Origin: an uncultured Muribaculaceae bacterium
GTDB taxonomy: Bacteria > Bacteroidota > Bacteroidia > Bacteroidales > Muribaculaceae
Length of the DNA: 64,000 nt
NCBI GenBank assembly: GCA_910578385.1
Contig: CAJTQV010000006.1
Coordinates: 62,001 to 126,000, forward strand
Reading direction: 5' to 3'
The notes beneath the pieces are model-generated. The model saw only the letters and a list, made by a program, of their open reading frames with translations, was not told the origin of the DNA and did no database searches. The position numbers and the translations under genes are program-made. This document shows positions 35,453 to 43,429 of this stretch, piece after piece; position 1 is the stretch's first letter; every line of letters begins with the position of its first letter.

Positions 35453-35497
35453 ATAAGCCCAATAAGCCCAATAAGCCAAATAAGCCAAATAAGCCCA
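35453..35497 (+). repeat. 9-bp tandem repeat ATAAGCCMA, five copies
   Basis: Five perfect-register copies of ATAAGCCCA or ATAAGCCAA. It codes for nothing convincing and lies between the AT-rich region and the ybeY promoter. Confidence 0.85.
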
Positions 35498-35623
35498 ATG
35501 GTCACAATAAGATTTATATATCCGATAGTAGCACCACACCGCTGTCGCGTATGGCCTCCGCGTTAAGTACCGCTGCCTTGTCGCTCCCTCTCCCATTTTT
35601 TTCGCGCGGATTTGAATCGACGG

Positions 35624-35654
35624 TTTAGCTTTTCGGAAAAATTTATTACCTTTG
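35624..35654 (+). promoter_or_regulatory. Promoter of ybeY-mnmG
   Basis: TTTA (35624-35627), 19-bp spacer, TACCTTTG (35647-35654). Predicted start near 35661, giving a leader of about 40 nt to the ATG at 35701. Confidence 0.7.
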
Positions 35655-35700
35655 TAAGTTTGGGAGATTGAGGGTAAGCAACATACATTTATCATATTTT

Positions 35701-36117
35701 ATGATCAGTTTCAATACCGAAAATGTTCCGATGCCGGAACTCGACTTCGACCGATTAAGAAGTTGGATACAGGATGTCGCCACCTCCCACGGCTTCGGGG
35801 TGGGGCGTCTGAACTACCTCTTCTGCGATGATCCGTATATTCTGGAGACGAACCGGAAATTCCTCAACCATGATTATTTCACCGACATCATCACGTTCGA
35901 CTATACACGTCGTGACCGCATAGGCGGTGACATGGTGATCTCTCTCGATACCGTCGCTTCAAATGCCGAGGAGGTTGGCGACACCTATCACCGTGAACTC
36001 CTCCGTGTGATAATCCACGGGGTTCTTCACCTGTGCGGCATCAACGACAAAGGACCCGGCGAGCGCGAGATAATGGAGGCAAACGAAAACGCCGCCCTCG
36101 CCCTCCTCGATTTGTAA
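35701..36117 (+). CDS. ybeY: Endoribonuclease YbeY
   Basis: Metal-dependent endoribonuclease acting in 16S rRNA 3'-end maturation and ribosome quality control. The metal motif is HGVLHLCGINDKGPGERE; the third histidine of the E. coli motif is replaced by NDK, which is usual in Bacteroidetes. The upstream strand with FDYTRRDRIGGDMVISLD also fits. 138 residues from the chosen ATG, 37 bp before mnmG, so they are likely co-transcribed. Confidence 0.9.
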   Translation: MISFNTENVPMPELDFDRLRSWIQDVATSHGFGVGRLNYLFCDDPYILETNRKFLNHDYFTDIITFDYTRRDRIGGDMVISLDTVASNAEEVGDTYHRELLRVIIHGVLHLCGINDKGPGEREIMEANENAALALLDL

Positions 36118-36154
36118 TATTTGTTTTTTGTGAAGAAATTTATTTCGCTTAGCG

Positions 36155-38071
36155 ATGAAGTTTGATTTCGATGTAATAGTGATCGGTGCCGGCCACGCGG
36201 GATGCGAGGCCGCTGTCGCCGCAGCCAAACTCGGTGCATCTACCTTGCTGATTACCAAGGATATGAACCGTGTGGCGCAAATGTCATGCAACCCTGCTGT
36301 CGGTGGCATTGCCAAGGGACAGATTGTCAGGGAGATAGATGCCCTTGGCGGTCAGATGGGTATCGTGGCCGACGAGACTGCCATCCAGTTCCGCATGCTC
36401 AACCGCTCGAAAGGCCCCGCCGTATGGTCGCCGCGTGTCCAGAGCGACCGCACCAAATATATAGACCGTTGGCGCCAGATTCTCGACGAAACCGAAGGCC
36501 TCTATATATTTCAGGATACCGTCTCCTCCCTCATTATCGACGAGGCTACTGAAGAGCATGAATCAGGCTCTTCCTCCCCTGTCCTGAAGGGTGTGAGGAC
36601 GGATCTTGGCTTCGAGTTTCATGCCCTACAGGTCGTTTTGACCGCCGGTACATTCCTGAACGGACTCATGCACTTCGGCCCTACCAAGGTCGAGGGTGGC
36701 CGTATTTCTGAGGATGCGAGCAAGGGTCTGACAGAGCAATTGGTCGCTCTCGGATTCAAGGCTGACCGTATGAAAACCGGTACTCCGGCACGTATCGACG
36801 GCCGCACAATCGACTTCTCTCTGGCCGAAAAACAGGAGGGTGACACCAACGAATTTGAGAAGTTTTCCTTCCTTCCGGAGGTGAAAAGAACGCTCGCGCC
36901 ACGCCCCTGTTGGATAGTCCACACTAATCCGGAAGCGCACGAAAAGATGGTTTCACATCTCGACGAATCCCCTCTTTACAACGGCGACATACAGAGCATC
37001 GGCCCGCGCTATTGCCCCAGTATCGAGACCAAACTGGTGACCTTCTCCGACAAGGAAAGCCATCAGCTTTTTCTCGAACCCGAGGGCGAGACAACAGAGG
37101 AATATTACATAAACGGCTTCTCCAGCTCCATGCCGTGGCGTGTTCAGGTGGAGGCTCTGCAATGCGTTCCGGCACTCCGCGACGTGCAGTTCTACCGTCC
37201 CGGCTATGCGATAGAATATGACTTTTTCGACCCCACACAGCTAACCCATGATCTCCAGACAAAGCTCGTTCCGGGACTCTATTTTGCGGGTCAGGTCAAT
37301 GGTACGACCGGCTATGAAGAGGCCGCCGCGCAGGGTCTGATGGCCGGTATCAATGCTGCCCGGAGGTCGCAAGGAAAGGCTCCGGTAGTGCTCGGACGTG
37401 ACCAGGCATACATCGGAGTTCTTATAGATGACCTCGTAACTAAGGGTGTCGATGAGCCCTACCGCATGTTTACCTCGAGGGCAGAATACCGCATTCTGCT
37501 GCGTCAGGATGATGCCGATATGCGCCTCACACCGCTCGGTCATGAGATTGGTCTCGCATCGCCGGAACGTTACCATTATATGGTGCGCAAATGCGAGCAG
37601 AGGGATGACCTGATGCAGTGGGCTGAGAAATACCTCGTGAAGATGACACCGGAGTTCAACTCCTTTCTCGAATCGAAAGGTACAACTCCGCTGACGGCTT
37701 CCGCACGCCTCGTGGAACTCGTGCGCCGTCCGCAGTTGAACTTCGGGATACTTGCCGAGGCAGTTCCTGCGTTAAAGAAGAGGGTAGAGGCTATCGAACC
37801 TGAACGCCGTTATGAGATTGTCCAGGCTGCCGAGATTCTCATAAAATATGACGGCTATATACGTCGTGAACGTGAACTCGCCGACAAGCAGTCGCGGCTG
37901 GAGCATCTGCATATACCGGACCGTTTCGACTTCCTTTCGGTGACCGCCCTCTCGACTGAAGCTCGACAGAAACTCGACCGCATACGTCCCGCGACAATAG
38001 GGCAGGCCTCCCGCATACCCGGGGTGTCACCTGCAGATATAAATGTCCTTCTGCTGCTGATGAACAAATGA
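36155..38071 (+). CDS. mnmG: tRNA uridine-5-carboxymethylaminomethyl modification enzyme MnmG
   Basis: FAD enzyme that, with MnmE, installs cmnm5U34 in tRNA. FAD-binding GAGHAGCEAA is at 12-21. Further on are the MSCNPAVGGIAKGQIVREIDALGG and KTGTPARIDGRTIDFS signatures and GQVNGTTGYEEAAAQGL near 385. Length 638, normal. A perfect parS lies 9 bp after the stop. In many bacteria mnmG is origin-proximal. Confidence 0.97.
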   Translation: MKFDFDVIVIGAGHAGCEAAVAAAKLGASTLLITKDMNRVAQMSCNPAVGGIAKGQIVREIDALGGQMGIVADETAIQFRMLNRSKGPAVWSPRVQSDRTKYIDRWRQILDETEGLYIFQDTVSSLIIDEATEEHESGSSSPVLKGVRTDLGFEFHALQVVLTAGTFLNGLMHFGPTKVEGGRISEDASKGLTEQLVALGFKADRMKTGTPARIDGRTIDFSLAEKQEGDTNEFEKFSFLPEVKRTLAPRPCWIVHTNPEAHEKMVSHLDESPLYNGDIQSIGPRYCPSIETKLVTFSDKESHQLFLEPEGETTEEYYINGFSSSMPWRVQVEALQCVPALRDVQFYRPGYAIEYDFFDPTQLTHDLQTKLVPGLYFAGQVNGTTGYEEAAAQGLMAGINAARRSQGKAPVVLGRDQAYIGVLIDDLVTKGVDEPYRMFTSRAEYRILLRQDDADMRLTPLGHEIGLASPERYHYMVRKCEQRDDLMQWAEKYLVKMTPEFNSFLESKGTTPLTASARLVELVRRPQLNFGILAEAVPALKKRVEAIEPERRYEIVQAAEILIKYDGYIRRERELADKQSRLEHLHIPDRFDFLSVTALSTEARQKLDRIRPATIGQASRIPGVSPADINVLLLLMNK

Positions 38072-38079
38072 TTCACATA

Positions 38080-38095
38080 TGTTCCACGTGGAACA
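38080..38095. other. parS: parS chromosome-partitioning site
   Basis: TGTTCCACGTGGAACA, a perfect 16-bp palindrome identical to the ParB-binding site known from several bacteria. Such sites cluster near the replication origin. It lies in the 254-bp mnmG-apt gap; the rest of the gap has only weak DnaA-box-like sequences (for example ATGGATAAG) and no gene. Confidence 0.88.
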
Positions 38096-38325
38096 ATCAG
38101 ATGCTTATCTGGTGGAAAATGAATGGATAAGGGTGGTGTTCCGAAAAATGTTTCCCGACTGTGGACGGGGTGTGGGAGGAGCTGTGAAATCAATCCCGAT
38201 GGTGTCGTGGTGAAAATTCCTACGAATTCTAAAGGGTGAATACGATGGATTCGGAAAAATTGGAGGACTGTTCAACAATAACAAATCAAACAAAACAACA
38301 ATAAACTCAAATTAAGATTACAGAC

Positions 38326-38850
38326 ATGGAAATTGATGATCTGAGATTGAAAATTCGCGACATTCCCGACTTTCCGTCGAAGGGAATAATTTTCCGCGAC
38401 CTCACCACTCTCCTGAAGGATGGCGAGGCTCTTCATGTGATGAGCAAGGCTCTCGTAGACCTGTACCGTGACAAAGGTGTGACAAAAATTGTGGGCATCG
38501 AATCGCGCGGTTTCATCGGCGGCTCCATCATGGCTTACGAGCTTGGTTGCGGATTTGTCCCTGCACGCAAGCCTGGCAAGCTCCCGTCGGTGACAATCAA
38601 GAAGGCGTATGCCAAGGAGTATGGTGTCGATACCATCGAGCTTCACAGCGATGCAATCAACGAAGATGATGTTGTGGTGCTTCATGATGACCTGCTCGCG
38701 ACGGGCGGTACGATGCGTGCTTGCTACGACCTCGTGAAATCGATGAACCCGAAGAAAATCTACGTGAACTTCGTGGTCGAGCTGACAGCACTCAATGGCC
38801 GCTCGGTTCTTCCTGAGGACTGCGAGGTGACATCGCTCCTTAAATACTGA
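38326..38850 (+). CDS. apt: Adenine phosphoribosyltransferase
   Basis: Salvages adenine to AMP with PRPP. The PRPP loop is VVVLHDDLLATGGTMRA (about residues 121-137), and the N-terminal IRDIPDFPSKGIIFRDLTTLL plus GIESRGFIGGSIMAYELG segments are diagnostic. 174 residues, normal. It sits between mnmG and uvrC, a neighbourhood kept in Bacteroidales, and is followed by a strong hairpin terminator at 38951. Confidence 0.96.
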   Translation: MEIDDLRLKIRDIPDFPSKGIIFRDLTTLLKDGEALHVMSKALVDLYRDKGVTKIVGIESRGFIGGSIMAYELGCGFVPARKPGKLPSVTIKKAYAKEYGVDTIELHSDAINEDDVVVLHDDLLATGGTMRACYDLVKSMNPKKIYVNFVVELTALNGRSVLPEDCEVTSLLKY

Positions 38851-38950
38851 GAGAAATTAAATACAGAGGAATTTCGCTGAATCAGGGAAGAGAAATCCTC
38901 GGGTTGCCGGCTCTAATATTAAGGGTCAACAAAAAAGTTTAAAAAAAGTT

Positions 38951-38990
38951 CAAACCATGGGGAACAATATTGCCCCATGGTTTGTTGTTT
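38951..38990 (+). terminator. Intrinsic terminator of apt
   Basis: Perfect 12-bp stem CAAACCATGGGG / CCCCATGGTTTG with a 10-base loop, followed by TTGTTT. The inner loop AACAATATTG is itself partly palindromic. Confidence 0.75.
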
Positions 38991-39009
38991 ATATATGGAT
39001 TCCAGATTA

Positions 39010-39050
39010 ATCAGAAAGATTCGGGGAGCCGGATCTTTCTGATAGTTTTT
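39010..39050 (+). terminator. Second hairpin with T run
   Basis: 15-bp nearly perfect stem ATCAGAAAGATTCGG / CCGGATCTTTCTGAT, loop GGAG, then AGTTTTT. Its place after another terminator suggests a separate short transcript or a strong insulator. Confidence 0.65.
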
Positions 39051-39263
39051 AAAGGTTAATACGGGAATCCCGACCGGACCCGAAAGGCATGGCTTGTTCC
39101 GGAGAGGTGTGTGCAAGTTTTTCTTAGCCTCTCCGGGCATGCATTATCCGCGTTTTATCGCCGTGCGCATTGCTCTTGCAAATCAGAGAAAATTACGATT
39201 AATTCGTAAGATTCGGGTTCGGTTCAAACTGCTCTTCACGATGAAATCGGGGAGCGCGGTTAT
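39051..39263 (+). ncRNA. Possible small RNA between terminators (uncertain)
   Basis: Non-coding stretch bounded on the left by a terminator at 39010-39050 and on the right by a terminator-like hairpin at 39264-39296. It contains a 9-bp stem CCGGAGAGG / CCTCTCCGG (39095-39136) and mostly structured sequence. I do not recognise an RNA family and no clear promoter is seen. Confidence 0.3.
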
Positions 39264-39296
39264 GGGTGCGGTCCGACAACGGTCCGCACCCTTTTT
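39264..39296 (+). terminator. Third hairpin with T run
   Basis: GGGTGCGG / CCGCACCC stem around TCCGACAACGGT, followed by five T. It ends the structured region before the GTGAGAAA array. Confidence 0.7.
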
Positions 39297-39308
39297 GCTG
39301 TCGTAAAA

Positions 39309-39370
39309 GTGAGAAAATAGTGAGAAAAAAGTGAGAAATCAGCATAACCCGTTTTCTCACTTTTTCTCAC
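39309..39370. repeat. GTGAGAAA iteron array (three direct, two inverted)
   Basis: GTGAGAAA at 39309, 39320 and 39331 (11-bp steps, about one helical turn) and TTTCTCAC at 39353 and 39363. The two halves form a nearly perfect hairpin around CAGCATAACCCG. It ends about 50 bp before the uvrC start. It could be a protein-binding array (origin or operator) or an attenuator stem; the sequence does not decide. Confidence 0.75.
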
Positions 39371-39422
39371 TTTTGTGTGTAACGTTTATTTACTAAAACC
39401 ACGATGGAATCGTTTTATAGAT

Positions 39423-41432
39423 ATGGATACAGATTTGAAGGAAATGCAGCAGGACGATGTCGTGGCTTCTGACAGTGTCTTGACTTCGGCTTCTGGCAGT
39501 GTCTCGACTTCAGAAGAACTATTGGCCTCGGACGGTCTATTGGCTTCGGCCGGGCGAAAGATAGACGAGACCGGAGGGTTTGACCTTGAGATCACGCCGG
39601 ACCGGACTCGTGATGACTTGCTCAACAACCGTCCCGGCGAACAGCTACGGAAGAAGATTCTGAATCTGCCGGAGTCTCCAGGAGTGTACATGTATCTTGA
39701 CCGTCGCGGCAAGGTAATCTATGTCGGAAAGGCCAAACGTCTCAAGCGTCGTGTGTCGAGTTATTTCAACCGCCGTCATGACTCCACGCGAACGAACCTT
39801 CTTGTCCGCAATATCGTAGACATGCGCTTTATCGTGGTCGGTTCGGAGGAGGACGCGCTGCATCTGGAGAACGCGATGATCAAGCGTTACCAGCCGCATT
39901 ACAACGTGCTGCTCAAAGATGACAAATCATATCCCTGGATAGTCGTTACCAAAGAACTTTATCCGCGTGTTTTCATGACACGCGAGAAGGGTATAGAGGG
40001 TAAATATTACGGACCGTACAGCAACCTCCAGGCCGCGAAGGTTGTGCTCGACCTTATCCGCGACACATATCCGCTGCGTTCCTGCCGCCACGCGCTCGAC
40101 GAGAAAAGCATTGCCAGAAACAAATATTCCCTATGTCTCGATTACCATATCGGCAAATGCGGCGGTCCGTGCCGTGGCATGATGAGCCCCGAAGACTATG
40201 ACGCCTACATAAAACGGGTGCGCCAGATACTCAACGGAGAGACCGTGGAGCTGGAAAAGATGCTTCTCGACGAGATGACACAGCTCAGCGAGAATTGGAA
40301 ATTTGAGGAGGCGCAGGCCGTCAAAGAAAAATATGAGATTGTCAGAAAATATAACGCGAAGGCTCTTGTAGGGGAGTCCTCGGCACCCGACGCAGACCTG
40401 TTTGCATATGTCGAGAGTGACGACCGTGCCTATATCAATTTCATGCATCTTCACCGGGGAGCTGTCACCCAGAGTCTGAACCTGGAATATGTGCGACGCA
40501 GCAACGAGATGACACGCGAGGAGATTCTCTCGATGGCCATCGCGGAGGTCATGCACCGGTTTGACCGTTCCTTCGGCGAGGTCCTTGTGCCGTTCAAGCC
40601 CGATGTGGAATTTGAGAAACTCAGCTTTGTGGTTCCGCAGCGTGGAGACAAGAAGCGTGCGCTTGATGTCGGAGTCAAGAACGCCACGCAATACATGAAA
40701 GACCGCGAGAAGGAGGTCGCCCTGCTCAATCCTGACCGCGCCACCGACAAGCTCATGGAGCGAATGAAAAGCGATTTCCGTCTCAACGCTGAGCCGCGCC
40801 ACATAGAGTGTTTCGATAACTCGAACATACAAGGCACGAATCCTGTGGCGAGCTGTGTGGTGTTCCGCAACGGTCGTCCGGCCAAACGGGACTACCGGCA
40901 TTTCTGCATACAGACCGTAGTCGGAGCCAACGACTTCGCGTCGATGAAAGAGGTCCTGCACCGGCGTTACACACGTATGATGGCCGAGGGTCAGCCGTTG
41001 CCGCAGATGGTAGTCGTGGATGGCGGAAAAGGGCAGCTGAGCGCGGCAGTCGAGGCGTTTGACGAGATGGGCATACGCGGCGATGTCGCGCTCGTGGGCA
41101 TCGCCAAACGGCTTGAGGAAATATATTTCCCCGGCGACACTCTGCCGCTCTATCTCGACAAGAAATCGCCGAGCCTGCGCGTGATACAGGCTCTGCGCGA
41201 CGAGGCTCACCGGTTCGGCATAACGCATCACCGCGACCGCCGAAGCAAATCTCAGACCGTCAGTGAATTAGATGGAATAAAAGGGATAGGGCCGGCAACT
41301 GCCGCCAAACTGATGAAGCACTTCAAGAGCCTCAAACGCCTGAAAGAAGCAGATATAGCCGAAATCTCCGCCCTCATAGGCCCGGCCAAAGCCACCCTCC
41401 TGCACGCCGCCCTGCATCCATTACTCAACTAA
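39423..41432 (+). CDS. uvrC: Excinuclease ABC subunit C with N-terminal extension
   Basis: Nucleotide-excision-repair endonuclease making both incisions around damage. GIY-YIG nuclease domain starts at SPGVYMYLDRRGKVIYVGKAK, the UVR region is in the middle (FEEAQAVKEKYEIV), the RNase H-like endonuclease domain is at ECFDNSNIQGTNPVASCVVF, and the C-terminal helix-hairpin-helix is IKGIGPATAAKLMKHF. Before the nuclease lie about 70 residues rich in Ser/Ala/Asp/Leu with a partly repeated pattern (ASDSVLTSASGSVSTSEE), not in typical UvrC. The 3' end overlaps the convergent OmpA-domain gene by 12 bp. Confidence 0.95.
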   Translation: MDTDLKEMQQDDVVASDSVLTSASGSVSTSEELLASDGLLASAGRKIDETGGFDLEITPDRTRDDLLNNRPGEQLRKKILNLPESPGVYMYLDRRGKVIYVGKAKRLKRRVSSYFNRRHDSTRTNLLVRNIVDMRFIVVGSEEDALHLENAMIKRYQPHYNVLLKDDKSYPWIVVTKELYPRVFMTREKGIEGKYYGPYSNLQAAKVVLDLIRDTYPLRSCRHALDEKSIARNKYSLCLDYHIGKCGGPCRGMMSPEDYDAYIKRVRQILNGETVELEKMLLDEMTQLSENWKFEEAQAVKEKYEIVRKYNAKALVGESSAPDADLFAYVESDDRAYINFMHLHRGAVTQSLNLEYVRRSNEMTREEILSMAIAEVMHRFDRSFGEVLVPFKPDVEFEKLSFVVPQRGDKKRALDVGVKNATQYMKDREKEVALLNPDRATDKLMERMKSDFRLNAEPRHIECFDNSNIQGTNPVASCVVFRNGRPAKRDYRHFCIQTVVGANDFASMKEVLHRRYTRMMAEGQPLPQMVVVDGGKGQLSAAVEAFDEMGIRGDVALVGIAKRLEEIYFPGDTLPLYLDKKSPSLRVIQALRDEAHRFGITHHRDRRSKSQTVSELDGIKGIGPATAAKLMKHFKSLKRLKEADIAEISALIGPAKATLLHAALHPLLN

Positions 41433-42233
41433 AATCTCGACCACGCCGTAATCGTCGTATACGTCGCTGGGGTAAGTCAGTATCCTGCGGTCAAGACGAT
41501 CCATCGATATGCCGCGACTTACAAGATAATTTACAATATTATCCACGCGTATTTCAGTGCGAGTCATGTTCTCCTCCGCATTTCCGTCGTACGAATCGGC
41601 GTATCCGATGATTTCTATCGGAGAGGTCGGGTCACTGACGAGATTGGATACAAGACGATCCATACGATAGCGATGTGCGGAGCTTAAAGCAGTGACTCCA
41701 CTCGTAAACAGAAGTCCGAAATTATGGACGCCTGCAATCTCAAAAGTAGCCGGACCGCTGAGGTTCTCAGAAGAGGGCGATGCGTCATCAGTCGGTTCAG
41801 ACATAGTTTCCGTGGCATAGGACTCTTCGTCGTCCGGATTGAGCGGAGTGTTCTCTCCATTCCCGGGTAATGAGGCGATATAATCTCCCTCATCCATCGC
41901 GGCCTGTGTTTCCGGGTCAGTCTCCATATAGGCTGCGGAATCCATCTCATCGAAGGCTACAGATTTAGAGGAACCTAAGCCCAGCCCCCAGATACATGCG
42001 GCAAATATGATTAAAACCGCAGCAATGCCTATGAGCCATTTCCACTCGAATTCCCGATGCGAAGCTGTATGCTCGTATTCCGGATACGGCGGTTCCGTGC
42101 CATAGCTCTCTTCGTCAGGCAGGGGCTGAATGTCCTCGGCATTTCCCAATTCTGTGTAGGTGCCGTCGTTGTTGACGCGGAACACTTTTCCTTCGTCAGT
42201 GATATGGTACTTCTTATTATTTAATTCTCCCAT
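41421..42233 (-). CDS. Single-pass membrane protein with C-terminal OmpA-like domain; ninth gene of the secretion/ubiquitin-like operon
   Basis: 270 residues. An N-terminal cytosolic region (about 1-64) opens with KKYHITDEGKVFRVNNDGTY, one membrane segment spans about 65-87 (KWLIGIAAVLIIFAACIWGLGLG), an acidic linker follows, and residues about 165-270 form an OmpA/Pal-type peptidoglycan-binding domain (EIIGYADSYDG, TEIRVDNIVNYLVSRGIS). The topology places the OmpA domain in the periplasm, so it could anchor an inner-membrane complex to the cell wall. It is the last gene of the operon, 29 bp after the E1-like gene. Structural role is inferred. Confidence 0.78.
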   Translation of the reverse strand: MGELNNKKYHITDEGKVFRVNNDGTYTELGNAEDIQPLPDEESYGTEPPYPEYEHTASHREFEWKWLIGIAAVLIIFAACIWGLGLGSSKSVAFDEMDSAAYMETDPETQAAMDEGDYIASLPGNGENTPLNPDDEESYATETMSEPTDDASPSSENLSGPATFEIAGVHNFGLLFTSGVTALSSAHRYRMDRLVSNLVSDPTSPIEIIGYADSYDGNAEENMTRTEIRVDNIVNYLVSRGISMDRLDRRILTYPSDVYDDYGVVEILVE

Positions 42234-42262
42234 TGAAAATACAGATTTTAATTAAGTGGGTG

Positions 42263-43429
42263 CTAAAAATTAACGTTCTCTTGATTGTCGGATGAGGTTG
42301 AATCCTGAGGCGCGTAATCGACCTCAATGCTACGTGTCACCTGCAGGGGATATGAGAAAATCTCAGCCATATCGCCTCCGATGGCAGTCTTGTCGGTATT
42401 GCAGATCAGAGTGTACTGCGTGAGAGAATCGAGCAGCCGGCACGTATAGGCAGGGTTATCTCTGTTCAACAGGTCGAGAATCATTTTCACACCTATTGTC
42501 GTCACAAAATTGATGTCGGCGGATATGCCGGGTTCAAATGATCCGACCTCGCCCATGTACAGGTGTGTATTGGCCTCGACGCGCCGTGAAGCCGGCGTGA
42601 TTGAGGCCATGAAATCACTGTAGTCAGGCATCCCGTCAGGAAGGCAATAGAAAATCTCTCCCGCAAAAGCCCTTTCCCAGCAGCCAATAGATATGAAAGC
42701 CATTCCGTTGGGTTTGGCAAGCAGCTGAGCTGCGTAGAAATCGCCCTCACGGTTATCGGCGCAACCGACCATTACCGTGTCCTTGTCGCAAAACGGTTCA
42801 ATCTCAGCAAGAGGAACTGATTGAATCGGCCGGTTGGAAGTCTTGACCAGAGCAGAGGGATTTATCTGAAGGATACGCTCCCGCAGAGCGGTTGTCTTGA
42901 ACTTACCTACATCGTGGATGCCGCATTGGTGGCGGCAGATGTTATGATAGCGCATTACATCCATGTCAATCAGGAAAAAACGGCCCACGCCTGCACGTGC
43001 AAGTTCAAGGGCGACGAGTGATCCCACCGAGCCGCACCCTATTATCACCGCACCTTTGCGGAGCATGGTGTCAGATTCAAGAATCCCGGTATTGCGCGAG
43101 AATATATCCATTTTAAGGCAGACAGGTTCCAGATCGCACTTCCGGCCGAGATGGTCATGGAATATAACCTTCCCGTCACTGTCACGATACCCGTAAATCC
43201 CGTTCCCGGGGCTTTGGGATACGTCTGTGAGGAAATTCCCGAGCAAAGAGGGAACAGGAGCTCCCGGAGCTGTTTCCGGCCGCGAGAGGGCAACTATATT
43301 ATAATAGTTTGTGTCCGGGAAATGATAACCCCATAGTTCGCATGGACCCTCTATGTGCATCGGGTAGCATACCGTGGGACGTCTTGGCTTGCCAAGCATG
43401 TACTTATTGATGTCGGGCAGGCTTTTCAT
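42263..43429 (-). CDS. E1-like (ThiF/MoeB-fold) activating enzyme
   Basis: 388 residues. A unique N-terminal domain (about 1-120) precedes a ThiF/E1 adenylation fold: nucleotide loop VIIGCGSVGSLVALELARAG (GCGSVG 131-136), then D155, N163, R166 and Q168 in the DMDVMRYHNICRHQ segment, and the adenylate-site aspartate in VGCADNRE (D225). Cys250 and Cys262 are candidates for a thioester cysteine. E1 enzymes adenylate the C-terminal glycine of a ubiquitin-like protein. The start overlaps the JAMM gene by 26 bp. No zinc CxxC pairs of MoeB are seen, so a ubiquitin-like rather than cofactor role fits. Confidence 0.82.
   Translation of the reverse strand: MKSLPDINKYMLGKPRRPTVCYPMHIEGPCELWGYHFPDTNYYNIVALSRPETAPGAPVPSLLGNFLTDVSQSPGNGIYGYRDSDGKVIFHDHLGRKCDLEPVCLKMDIFSRNTGILESDTMLRKGAVIIGCGSVGSLVALELARAGVGRFFLIDMDVMRYHNICRHQCGIHDVGKFKTTALRERILQINPSALVKTSNRPIQSVPLAEIEPFCDKDTVMVGCADNREGDFYAAQLLAKPNGMAFISIGCWERAFAGEIFYCLPDGMPDYSDFMASITPASRRVEANTHLYMGEVGSFEPGISADINFVTTIGVKMILDLLNRDNPAYTCRLLDSLTQYTLICNTDKTAIGGDMAEIFSYPLQVTRSIEVDYAPQDSTSSDNQENVNF

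Noticed and set aside
35453..35497. CRISPR array
   Set aside because: Units are contiguous 9-mers without spacers, and no cas gene is in the window.
38072..38325. DnaA-box cluster after mnmG
   Set aside because: Only matches with two or more mismatches (TTATCTGGT, ATGGATAAG) were found, which is not above what is expected by chance.
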